Shown here: one piece after another, positions 1 through 8,879 of the stretch
How positions within the stretch are numbered: position 1 is the stretch's first letter
Layout: the number at the start of each line of letters is the position of its first letter
DNA from: Sphingobacteriales bacterium
Lineage (GTDB): Bacteria; Bacteroidota; Bacteroidia; Chitinophagales; Chitinophagaceae
Length of the DNA stretch: 48,855 nt
Assembly: GCA_027484425.1 (NCBI GenBank)
Contig: JAIXSZ010000011.1
Span: forward strand, 1 to 48,855
Direction of reading: 5' to 3'
The notes under the pieces: generated by a model
Seen by the model: only the letters and a program-made list of their open reading frames with translations
Database searches by the model: none
Told to the model about the DNA's origin: nothing
Translations under genes and position numbers: made by a program

Positions 1-3000
1 AACCAAACCACTACTAAAGTTTACAGTGGCTTTAGTAGTGTTGCTGCTGCTCCATGTACCTGCACCTGCAGGGTTGCTTAGCGTGGAAGTAGCACTAGTT
101 GGCAAACACAAACTAGCCGATCCAGTGTTAGCACCTGGCATTGCATTTACAGTTATTTCCGCTGTATTAGCACAGCCCAGTGCATTGGTGTAGCTTATTG
201 TTGCCAATCCTGCTGATACACCTGTTACTACACCACCTGCTATTGAAGCTATTGCTGGGCTAGCACTGCTCCATGTGCTTCCAGCTGTACTACTAGTAAG
301 TGTCGTTATGCTTCCCTCACATATATTCCTGTTACCACTTATTGGCGATGGTAATGGGTTGATGGTAACGGTGGCTATACCTCCACAACCTGTGGGTAAT
401 GTATAGGTGATGTTTACTGCTGATATAGTAGTATAGTTGAAAATAACTGCCGTTACGACACCAGTTGATGGGTCAACAGATGCATTAGCAGGAACGTTGC
501 TAGTCCATGTACCACCTGCTGGCGAGCTGGTAAGTGTTGCTGTTTGACCAGGACATAGCGCTGATGGTGCAACTATCGTTGATGGTACAGGGTTAACCGT
601 TACAGGCTGTGTTACAAAACACAACGCATTTGCCGTAGAGCGATAGGTAATCACCGCAGTACCCAAACTTACACCAGTTACTATTCCGCTGGCAGCTACA
701 GCAGCTATTGATGCGTTGCTACTGCTCCATGTACCACCACTGCTGACCAATGTGCTGGTTTGACCAAAACATATACTTGGATTACCCATGATAGCAGGTG
801 GTGTGCCAACTGTTACTGTCGTAGTTCGTACACAACCAGCACTCAAAGTATAGCTGATGGTTACTGTGCCGCCACCTACTGCAGTAAGTAGTCCGCTTGC
901 AGCATCTATTGTAGCACGAGCGGTATTGCTACTGCTCCAAGTACCACCAGGTGTACTATTGAGTGCTGTGAATGAACTACCTACACATGGGCTCGATATA
1001 CCTGTTGTAGCCCCTACAGCTGCATTGACTGTAAGTTGAGTAGTAGTGCGACATGTTGCTGCATTGGTGTAAGAAATGTTTACTGTACCCAGTGTAGTAC
1101 CACCAGTAACGATACCTGTTGCTGATACAACGGTGGCTCTAGCAGTGTTGCCACTGGTCCATGTGCAACCAGGTATGATGCTACCCAGATTCAACTGTGA
1201 ACCCGTACAGATAATACCACTGCCCGTGTAGGCTGCCGGAGCGGCATTAACAGTTACAGTTGCTGTAACATTGCCACCAGCACTAAAGGTATAGGTTACT
1301 GTTGTAGTACCTGCGCTTACGCCGGTTACTATACCTGTTGTACCTATTGTAGCTATGGCAGCGTCAGCTATACTCCATGTACCACCAGTTGTAGCATTGG
1401 CAAGGGAGGTCGTAGATCCCTGACATACTACACGTACTCCAGTAATAGGTGTTGTAGCTGTGGTTACTGTTACTGCAACTGTTGTTACCACACTACCACA
1501 GCTGTTGGTTCTGGTATAGCTCACCGTAGCAACCCCTGCTGCCAAACCAGTTGCGACACCAGATGTATTAATAGAAACTATTGTACCGCTTGCTGACAAC
1601 CATGTACCACCCGATGGAGTGGCTGTAAGTGTGGTAGTAGTACCTGCAGATAATGTAGTAGTACCTGAAATAACTGCTGCTACAGGTAGCGGATTTACTG
1701 TCAGTGTTTTACTTACAGTAGCACTGCCGCACATATTGGTCACATTGTAACTGATAGTAGTAGTACCAGCTGTTGCACCTGTTACAGCACCTGTACTAGC
1801 GTTGATAGTAGCGGCTCCGGTGTTGGTGCTGCTCCATGTACCGCCAGCCGTAGTGTTGGTAAGTGTAGTAGTAGCTGACGCACATACTGTTGTAGACCCT
1901 GATATTACTCCAAGTGAGGGGGCACTCAATATTGAAATAGGGAATATAGCATAAGAAGTCCCGCAACTGTTGTTCATTCTATAACTGATAATAACTGCAC
2001 CTGCTGCCACAGCTGTAACCAGACCAGTACTTGCATTAACTGTAGCACCAGCCGGATAGTTGCTGCTCCATGTACCACCAGATACTGAGCTGGTCAGTGT
2101 AGTAGTAGTAGTGCGACAAATAGGAGATGCGCCTGATATAGTACCAGCATCAGGTAGAGCTATAACGGTAACCACTCTAGTAGCAGCAACACTGCCACAG
2201 CCATTGCCAACCGTATAACTAATAGTAGTAGTGCCAGCAGTTAGTCCTGACACAATACCAGTAGAGCCAACAGTAGCTATTTCAGGTACAGAAGATGACC
2301 ATTCGCCACCGGTGCCTGTTTTGCTCACAGTGGCAGTACTACCTATACATACCGAAGTGGCGCCACTAAGTGTACCAGCCACAGGAAGTGCATTTACTGT
2401 AACTATTGCAGTAACTGATATACCTGATAAAGTATAACTGATTATCGTAGTACCAGCATTGATTCCCGTCACCATACCTTCCGTATTTACAACTGCTTTT
2501 AAAGTATTACTACTGCTCCAGCTGCCACCGCTAGTGGTATTGGTCAGGGTTGTGGTGCTTCCCTCACATACAGTTAGTGTTCCGTCTATAGCGGTTTCCA
2601 ACACAGCATTTACAGTTACTGTTTTTGTAGCAGATACGCTACCGCAGCTGTTTGTTACGGTGTAAGAAATAATAACAGTACCAGCGCTTACGCCAGTTAC
2701 TACACCAGTACTCCCTACTGTGGCAATATCAGGGTATGATGTAGACCATGTGCCACCAGTAGCGGCATTAGAAAGAGTGATTGACGCACCATCGTCTACA
2801 AAAGAAGCACCCGTTATAGTACCAGCATTAGGTATTGGATTAATTGTGGTTATTATTGTTGCTGATGCAACACCACACTCGTTACTTACAGTGTAAGAAA
2901 TAGTAGTTGTACCTACTGTATTACCCAACACCACACCTAAACTATCTACTGAGGCTACCGAAATATTAGTTGATGACCATGAACCACCTACCGTAGAGAT

Positions 3001-6000
3001 GCTTAATGTAGTATTACTGCCTATGCATACTGATGAAGTACCAATGATAGTACCTGCTGTAGGTATAGGATTAACTGAAATGATTGTAGTAGCAGCCGAT
3101 GCACCACAGTCGTTAAAGACTGTATATGAAATCGTTGCCGTACCTGCTGCTAAGCCCGTAATAATACCAATACTGTTTACAGACACATTCTCGCTACTGC
3201 TCCATACTCCACCAGTTTCTGAGTTGTACAATGTCAACTCGCTACCTATACATACGGAAACACTACCAGTGATTGTACCTGAATAGGGCAGCGGATTAAC
3301 AGTTATAGTTTTTATGGCTACAGCAGTGCCGCATTCATTACCAATTATATAAGATATTGTAGAAGATCCGACTAAAAAACCAGTCACAACACCTGTACTA
3401 TCTACAGATGCTATAGAAGTATTTGAGGATGACCAAGTGCCACCTCCTGTAGTATTGCTCAATGTAGTAGTACTGGCTGCACATACTGACGATGCACCTA
3501 TGATAGAGCCAGCCGACGGTGTAGGATTAACTGAAATGATTGTGGTAGCTGTTGCTGTGCCACACTCGGTAGTGACAGTATAAGAAATGATAGCTGTGCC
3601 TGCTGCTAAGCCTGTAATAATGCCCATACTATTCACAGATACATTTTCGCTACTGCTCCATACGCCACCAGTAGCTGAGCTGTACAATGTCAATTCACTA
3701 CCTACACACACAGAAACACCACCAGTTATTGTACCTGCATTGGGCAGAGGATTTACATAGATGTTTTTTGTGGTTGTAGAAGTGCCACACTCATTGGTAA
3801 CTGAATAACTAACAATAGTAGTGCCGGCAGAAAGTGCTACTACTTGCCCCAAACTGTCGACTGTTGCTGTTGGCGGGTGAGATGAAGTCCATATGCCTGT
3901 TGCTGGCACAGCATACAAAGTAGTTGTATCTCCTGTACACAAGGTCGACAATCCATAAATAGTATCAAGTATAGCCGTTGTACTTACAGATACCGTAACA
4001 GTTGATGTTGCAACCCCACACTCGTTATTTACAGTGTAGCTTATAGTAGAAGTGCCTGCAATCAATGCTAATATATTGCCCGTAGTGTCAATAGTGGCTA
4101 TAGCGGGATTGGAGGAACTCCAGTTGCCTCCCGGTATAGTATTTGTGAGTAAGGTTGAAGATCCAGTACATAACGTAGTTGCTCCAGATATTGTACCGGC
4201 AGATGGTGAAGACAGAACTGTAAGAATTTTTGTACTTGTACCAATGCCACAAGAGGTAGATGAAACATAACTTATGATAGTAGTACCTGCTGATAAGCCA
4301 TTTACATTGCCATCACCGCCAATAGTGGCCACGCTAGGATTTGTAGACAGCCAAGAGCCACCAAAAAGAGTACCTGTAAGGATGGTAGATGTACCTGTGC
4401 AAATCGTATCAGGACCAGAAATACTACCTGTTGCTGTTGTGCCGTTTACAGTGAATTGTTTTAATGTAAATCCACTACCACAAGTCCCTGGTACCGTATA
4501 TGATATGTTTACGAGGCCAGGAGACACACCAGTAACTAATCCTGTAACTGCGTTTACGGTTGCTATCGAATTATTAGCAGACGACCATGTTCCACCTAGT
4601 ATACTTGACATAACAGTAGCAGTACTACCAAGGCAAGTAGAAAATGTGCCGTAAGGATTGCCTGCAAATGCAGGTCCATTCACCCTTAGCATTAGCGATT
4701 GTCCGCCTACACCACATCCGTTTGTTTTATAGTATCTTATCACGGTATTCCCAGAATTAATACCAGTAACAATTCCGGTAGCACTCACAGTAGCAACACT
4801 AGTATCAGATGATAGCCATGTGCCGCCCGTAGTAGTATCTACAAGTGTCATAGTGGCACCCATACATAATGTGTCTGGACCGTAAATGCCAGATACAGCC
4901 GGAGCACCACCTGTACGCACTCTTCTTATCCTTTGGTTATAATCATCAGCAATGTATAAATTGCCCGATTTGTCAACAGCCACGTCACGAGGATAGTTTA
5001 AAGCTGATGCATTACCCATTATGCCATCTCCTGAAAAGCCAGGTGTTCCGGTGCCTGCAATAATATTTATGGTGCCCAAAGGCGAAACTTTGTACGCCTT
5101 ATGATCGCCAAATGTTGAGCAATACAAATTTCCCGATTTATCTACAGCAACACCCATGGGTAGATATAAAAAAGTAGAAGTGGCTGCACCGCCTTCGGTA
5201 TGATGCCCTGATAGGCCACCGCCGGCAACTGTATATATTTTTCCGGATGGTACTATTTTTCTGATGCGATAGTGAAAATAAGTAGCTACATATACATTTC
5301 CTTGTTCGTCCACGTCTACATCATAAGGATAAATGCCAGCTGCAGTGGCGGGTCCATAATCGCCTGAAAAATCAACAGATCCATTACCAGCAATAGTAGT
5401 GATGATACCTGCTGGCGATACTTTTCTTACTCTGTAGTTGCTGTAGTCAGCTATGTAAACATTATCATCTTTGTCTACCGCTATGTTTTTTGGGTATCCA
5501 AGATTTGCAGCAGTTGCAGGAATACCATCTCCGTTGTATCCAGAAAAACCAGTACCGGCTATCGTTGTGATAATACCTGATGTAGAAACTTTACGAATTC
5601 TATTTGTGCCTTGGTCACAGATTATCATATTTCCATGTCTGTCAAATACTACTCCAGTGGGCTGACTTATTCCAGCAGCAGTTGCTGGTCCACCATCACC
5701 AGAGAATGAGGAAACTCCATTTCCGACAACAGTTGAAATAATACCAGAAGTAGATATTTTACGAATTCTGTTGTTTAACCAATCTCCAAAATAAACGTTA
5801 CCAACAGAGTCTACTGTCAAACCGTGAGCATAGTACATAGCCGCTGCCGTTGCTGGACCTCCATCACCTGTAAAGCCAATTGTGCCGTTGCCAGCTATTG
5901 TAGATATGATACCGGAGCAACTGCTGGTACTTCCAATTGATGGGGTAATAGTTACAGAATGTGAGGAAACATACGTGCCACAAGAATTGCTCACAAGGTA

Positions 6001-8271
6001 GCTCACTGTTACAGTGCCAGCTTCATGCCCAGTAAGTACTCCTGAAGCGTCTATTGATGCCCAATACATATTAGACGAATACCAACTACCACTGCTTGAT
6101 GTACAACTGAGTAAAATAGAGCTGTCGGCAGCAACAGAGGTGGGTCCTGATATAATACCTGCAGAAAGCACAGGGTCTATACGTATGGCATAAGTAGCAG
6201 TAACTGAGCCGCATGTGTTAGTAGATGTATAGGAGATAACGGCATTGCCCCCCGAAACTCCTGTAATAGTGGCTGTAGATGAGCCCGATGAAACAACTGC
6301 AACAATTGCTGTGTTGGATGATGACCAAGTGCCGCCCGCTGCACCATAAATACTTAAAGTTCTTGTGCCGCCTACACAGAAGGAGTCAATACCGGAGATA
6401 TCGCCTGGATAGGGTAAGCCATTTACGGTAACAATCTTATTAGCAGTTACTAAACCGCATACACCGGATACAGAATATGTGATATTTACTACTGACCCTG
6501 GTGTTACTGGAGTGACTACACCAGCGGAGTCTACTGTGGCATAAGAAGTATTTGAAGAGTTCCATGTACCTCCGCCCACGCTGTTAGTAAGTGTTATGGT
6601 CGATCCGATACATACGGAACTTGGGCCACTAGTGGTGCCTGCAGACGAACCAGCATTTACAGTAACTGTACTGGTAGCTATGTACGTGCCGCAAGAAGCA
6701 CTAACTGAATAGCTGATAGTTGTGGTGCCTAAAGTAAGTGGATTAACAAACCCTGAAGATGAATTGATAGTGGCTATACTTGGTGAAGATGAGGTCCAGG
6801 TACCTCCGGTAGGGGTGCCAGACAGTGTAGTGCCTGAACCTACACATATATTAGTAGATCCAGTTATGGTAGGTGTCACAGCGGGTGCATTTACTGTTAC
6901 TATCCTTGTTGCTATTGCAGTACCACAATCATACGAATTGCTGTAACTGATTATTGCCGTACCTGATGATATGCCAGATACAATACCAGAGGTGCCAACT
7001 GTAGCTACTGATGCGTTGGATGAGGTCCATGTACCACCTGCGATACTAGCTGTGAGTGAAGAAAATGAACTTACACATAAGCTTGAAGCGCCGCTAATGG
7101 TAATTGTAGGTGGCAAAAGTCCTATTTTTCTAATTCGATAATTAGAGCGGTCTGCAAAGTAGATGTTTCCTGAAGAGTCACTAGTTAAGTCCCAGGGTTC
7201 CCATATTGCGGCAGCAGTAGCTATACCTCCATCTCCTGAATAACCAGCGAGACCTGTACCTGCAATAGTGCTGATAACACCAGAAGTATTTATTTTTCGA
7301 ATAGTATGGTTTGCAGTATTTGTTATATAAATATTTCCAACAGCATCTACGTGTACACCTCTTGGAGAATTCAATCGTGCAGCAGTTGATTGTCCACCAT
7401 CACCAGTGTTACCTGCAATACCAGTTCCAGCAATTGTAGATATAATGCCAGTTGTAGCTATTTTTCGTACTCTATGGGTATTTGGCGAAGTAACGTATAC
7501 ATTGCCTGAATTGTCAACTGCTATGTGATCAGGTAGCGGTATACCAGCTGCTGTTGCCTGACCACCATCTCCACTATACAAGGCACTACTTTTGCCCCCA
7601 TAAGTTGTAATAGTTCCTGATGGAGTAACTCGCCTTATTCTGTGATTGCCATTATCGGCTATATACATATTGCCTGATAGGTCAAAAGCTACTCCACTGG
7701 GTGAGGATAGTCTGGCGGCGGTAGCATGACCACCATCACCGGCAAAACCTCCTGTACCTGTACCTACTACAGTAGTAATGATACCAGATGTGGAAATTCT
7801 TCTTATTTTATGATTGTTTTGATCAGCAATATATAAATTACCACTCGTATCTAAGGCGAGTCCTGATGGGCTGAAGACTTTTGCAGCACTAGCAGGTCCA
7901 CCATCACCGTCTGGTCCACCAGATCCATTACCCGCTATGGTTATCAACAAACCACTGGTTGTTATTTTTCTTATTCTTTGATTTGATCTGTCTGAAATAT
8001 AAACATTTCCTGAATTATCTCTTATTATGCCATGTACTTGATTTATGTAAGCAGCAGTGGCTGGTCCACCGTCTCCATAATGCCCTACTGTACCTATTCC
8101 GGCTATGGTAGTAATAGTAGCAGTACATGTTTGAGCTATAGATTTGTTGTATGATACTGCAGATATTAGGAGTATCAATAGTAGTCTTAAAGCTGTGCTG
8201 TGCTTGAATACTACTTTTTTTGAATACCCTATTGATTGTCTGTCAATTCTATTTTTTGAAAGATTATACAT
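1..8271 (-). CDS. Giant secreted NHL-propeller / Ig-like repeat protein (C-terminus off the left edge)
   Basis: The reading frame stays open for 2,757 codons from an ATG to the window edge, so the C-terminus is not seen. Residues about 1-46 form a long signal region with a hydrophobic core (LLLILLISAV) ending in SIAQ. Residues about 48-380 hold six NHL-type units (pattern GDGGPATAA, then SGNVYIAD, then RIRKI..SGII). About 382-785 hold five Ig-like (Big_2-type) repeats of 75-80 residues with the core GGTWSSSN and GIVTGVSAGT. About 786-1118 hold a second set of six NHL units. From 1120 on there are some 22 more Ig-like repeats, the last one cut. NHL units form beta-propellers and Ig-like strings form stalks, so a surface or secreted adhesin or binding protein is inferred. 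A T9SS sorting domain is expected but lies outside the window. The ligand is unknown. Confidence 0.93.
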   Translation of the reverse strand, partial: MYNLSKNRIDRQSIGYSKKVVFKHSTALRLLLILLISAVSYNKSIAQTCTATITTIAGIGTVGHYGDGGPATAAYINQVHGIIRDNSGNVYISDRSNQRIRKITTSGLLITIAGNGSGGPDGDGGPASAAKVFSPSGLALDTSGNLYIADQNNHKIRRISTSGIITTVVGTGTGGFAGDGGHATAARLSSPSGVAFDLSGNMYIADNGNHRIRRVTPSGTITTYGGKSSALYSGDGGQATAAGIPLPDHIAVDNSGNVYVTSPNTHRVRKIATTGIISTIAGTGIAGNTGDGGQSTAARLNSPRGVHVDAVGNIYITNTANHTIRKINTSGVISTIAGTGLAGYSGDGGIATAAAIWEPWDLTSDSSGNIYFADRSNYRIRKIGLLPPTITISGASSLCVSSFSSLTASIAGGTWTSSNASVATVGTSGIVSGISSGTAIISYSNSYDCGTAIATRIVTVNAPAVTPTITGSTNICVGSGTTLSGTPTGGTWTSSSPSIATINSSSGFVNPLTLGTTTISYSVSASCGTYIATSTVTVNAGSSAGTTSGPSSVCIGSTITLTNSVGGGTWNSSNTSYATVDSAGVVTPVTPGSVVNITYSVSGVCGLVTANKIVTVNGLPYPGDISGIDSFCVGGTRTLSIYGAAGGTWSSSNTAIVAVVSSGSSTATITGVSGGNAVISYTSTNTCGSVTATYAIRIDPVLSAGIISGPTSVAADSSILLSCTSSSGSWYSSNMYWASIDASGVLTGHEAGTVTVSYLVSNSCGTYVSSHSVTITPSIGSTSSCSGIISTIAGNGTIGFTGDGGPATAAAMYYAHGLTVDSVGNVYFGDWLNNRIRKISTSGIISTVVGNGVSSFSGDGGPATAAGISQPTGVVFDRHGNMIICDQGTNRIRKVSTSGIITTIAGTGFSGYNGDGIPATAANLGYPKNIAVDKDDNVYIADYSNYRVRKVSPAGIITTIAGNGSVDFSGDYGPATAAGIYPYDVDVDEQGNVYVATYFHYRIRKIVPSGKIYTVAGGGLSGHHTEGGAATSTFLYLPMGVAVDKSGNLYCSTFGDHKAYKVSPLGTINIIAGTGTPGFSGDGIMGNASALNYPRDVAVDKSGNLYIADDYNQRIRRVRTGGAPAVSGIYGPDTLCMGATMTLVDTTTGGTWLSSDTSVATVSATGIVTGINSGNTVIRYYKTNGCGVGGQSLMLRVNGPAFAGNPYGTFSTCLGSTATVMSSILGGTWSSANNSIATVNAVTGLVTGVSPGLVNISYTVPGTCGSGFTLKQFTVNGTTATGSISGPDTICTGTSTILTGTLFGGSWLSTNPSVATIGGDGNVNGLSAGTTIISYVSSTSCGIGTSTKILTVLSSPSAGTISGATTLCTGSSTLLTNTIPGGNWSSSNPAIATIDTTGNILALIAGTSTISYTVNNECGVATSTVTVSVSTTAILDTIYGLSTLCTGDTTTLYAVPATGIWTSSHPPTATVDSLGQVVALSAGTTIVSYSVTNECGTSTTTKNIYVNPLPNAGTITGGVSVCVGSELTLYSSATGGVWSSSENVSVNSMGIITGLAAGTAIISYTVTTECGTATATTIISVNPTPSAGSIIGASSVCAASTTTLSNTTGGGTWSSSNTSIASVDSTGVVTGFLVGSSTISYIIGNECGTAVAIKTITVNPLPYSGTITGSVSVCIGSELTLYNSETGGVWSSSENVSVNSIGIITGLAAGTATISYTVFNDCGASAATTIISVNPIPTAGTIIGTSSVCIGSNTTLSISTVGGSWSSTNISVASVDSLGVVLGNTVGTTTISYTVSNECGVASATIITTINPIPNAGTITGASFVDDGASITLSNAATGGTWSTSYPDIATVGSTGVVTGVSAGTVIISYTVTNSCGSVSATKTVTVNAVLETAIDGTLTVCEGSTTTLTNTTSGGSWSSSNTLKAVVNTEGMVTGINAGTTIISYTLSGISVTAIVTVNALPVAGTLSGATSVCIGSTATVSKTGTGGEWSSSVPEIATVGSTGIVSGLTAGTTTISYTVGNGCGSVAATRVVTVIALPDAGTISGASPICRTTTTTLTSSVSGGTWSSNYPAGATVNASTGLVTAVAAGAVIISYRMNNSCGTSYAIFPISILSAPSLGVISGSTTVCASATTTLTNTTAGGTWSSTNTGAATINASTGAVTGATAGTTTISYNVTNMCGSATVSKTLTVNPLPVAAVISGTTTLSAGTTTTLTATPSGGTWLSASGTIVSINTSGVATGLAAGVATVSYTRTNSCGSVVTTVAVTVTTATTPITGVRVVCQGSTTSLANATTGGTWSIADAAIATIGTTGIVTGVSAGTTTVTYTFSAGGNVTATVTVNAAPAAYTGSGIICTGSQLNLGSIIPGCTWTSGNTARATVVSATGIVTGGTTLGTVNISYTNAATCRTTTQLTVNAAVGATTGISSPCVGSSFTALNSTPGGTWSSSNTARATIDAASGLLTAVGGGTVTISYTLSAGCVRTTTVTVGTPPAIMGNPSICFGQTSTLVSSGGTWSSSNASIAAVAASGIVTGVSLGTAVITYRSTANALCFVTQPVTVNPVPSTIVAPSALCPGQTATLTSSPAGGTWTSNVPANASVDPSTGVVTAVIFNYTTISAVNITYTLPTGCGGIATVTINPLPSPISGNRNICEGSITTLTSSTAGSTWSSASPAIASIAGGVVTGVSAGLATISYTNALGCANTAEITVNAMPGANTGSASLCLPTSATSTLSNPAGAGTWSSSNTTKATVNFSSGLV

Positions 8272-8416
8272 GGCTATAAATATTTTATAGCAAATAACGA
8301 CAATGTAAATATTGTTACACTACGTATAATCACGTACTGCACTACTTGAAAATACTTATGAGGGTGATATTTTTGTCGATTTTTTGTTGTTAGTAAATAG
8401 CTTGGTGTGCTATATA

Positions 8417-8446
8417 AAAAGCCCTAGTGCAAAGACGAGGGCTTTT
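8417..8446 (-). terminator. Rho-independent terminator, minus strand
   Basis: A perfect 9-bp stem (AAAAGCCCT with AGGGCTTTT) closes a 12-base loop. On the minus strand it is followed by a short T run and then AT-rich sequence. It sits about 145 bases upstream of the giant repeat gene and about 430 bases beyond the ftsK stop, so it ends either ftsK transcripts or an RNA encoded in the gap. Confidence 0.6.
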
Positions 8447-8629
8447 AGCATGTACATCAATAGTTTCCGCCGTTGTTGGCATCTGCGCCCACAACAAGCG
8501 CATGGGCACAACACATTGAGGACGATTGTTTTCCTTTTGTAAATATCCTAATCTCAAAATGTGGATATCTTAATTGCTACCAAACCTGTTTTGTCCTAGT
8601 TAGGCGCACTTTTTGCGGCTTCAGTATAG
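8417..8629 (-). ncRNA. Candidate structured small RNA, family not recognised
   Basis: This non-coding stretch lies between ftsK and the giant repeat gene. Read on the minus strand it has possible nested pairings: CCGC near the 5' side with GCGG near the 3' side, TGCGCC with GGCGCA, and AGGAC with GTCCT. It also has a local ATATCC/GGATAT hairpin, and it ends in a 9-bp GC-containing hairpin followed by TTTT. The length of about 200 bases and partly rod-like pairing recall 6S-type RNA, but no diagnostic motif was recognised. A GCCCA/TGGGC hairpin competes with one of the proposed stems. No open frame of note lies within it. The 5' end is a guess from the first pairing. It could equally be the 3' untranslated region of ftsK. 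Confidence 0.3.
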
Positions 8630-8639
8630 CACAATATAT

Positions 8640-8879
8640 TTATTGATAACCCAATAAACCCCATTGTTACTGTGTCAGCATCTCATTTTTTAAAGTTACA
8701 ACACACCAGATCACCTACAATCCCTCGCACCCCACAAATCGTGCAGCACCCCACCACAAAAACTAACTGCAAATGCATGCAAATCGGAACAGCATTGGCA
8801 ATCAACCACTTATCCATCAAAACGCATGAATTAATCGGCAACAAACCGGCAAAACAAGAAATAAAATTATATCAACAAA
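8640..8879. other. Non-coding gap downstream of ftsK
   Basis: This is AT-rich sequence with many CA-rich runs on the plus strand. A plus-strand open frame of 84 codons runs through it into the ftsK 3' end, but its composition is not protein-like and it overlaps a conserved gene, so it is not called. On the minus strand TATATTG lies just before the start of the candidate RNA, with TTGG about 12 bases further upstream. That is a poor match to the Bacteroidota promoter pattern. Nothing else is seen. Confidence 0.4.

Noticed and set aside
857-4654. Plus-strand open frames of 60-126 codons with Val/Pro/Ala-rich products
   Set aside because: They are mirror frames of the minus-strand Ig-like repeats and carry the same period. 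They have no domain sense.
1-8271. Regularly spaced repeats suggesting a CRISPR-like array
   Set aside because: The period is about 220-240 bases, repeats are degenerate and the whole stretch is one open frame with conserved protein cores.
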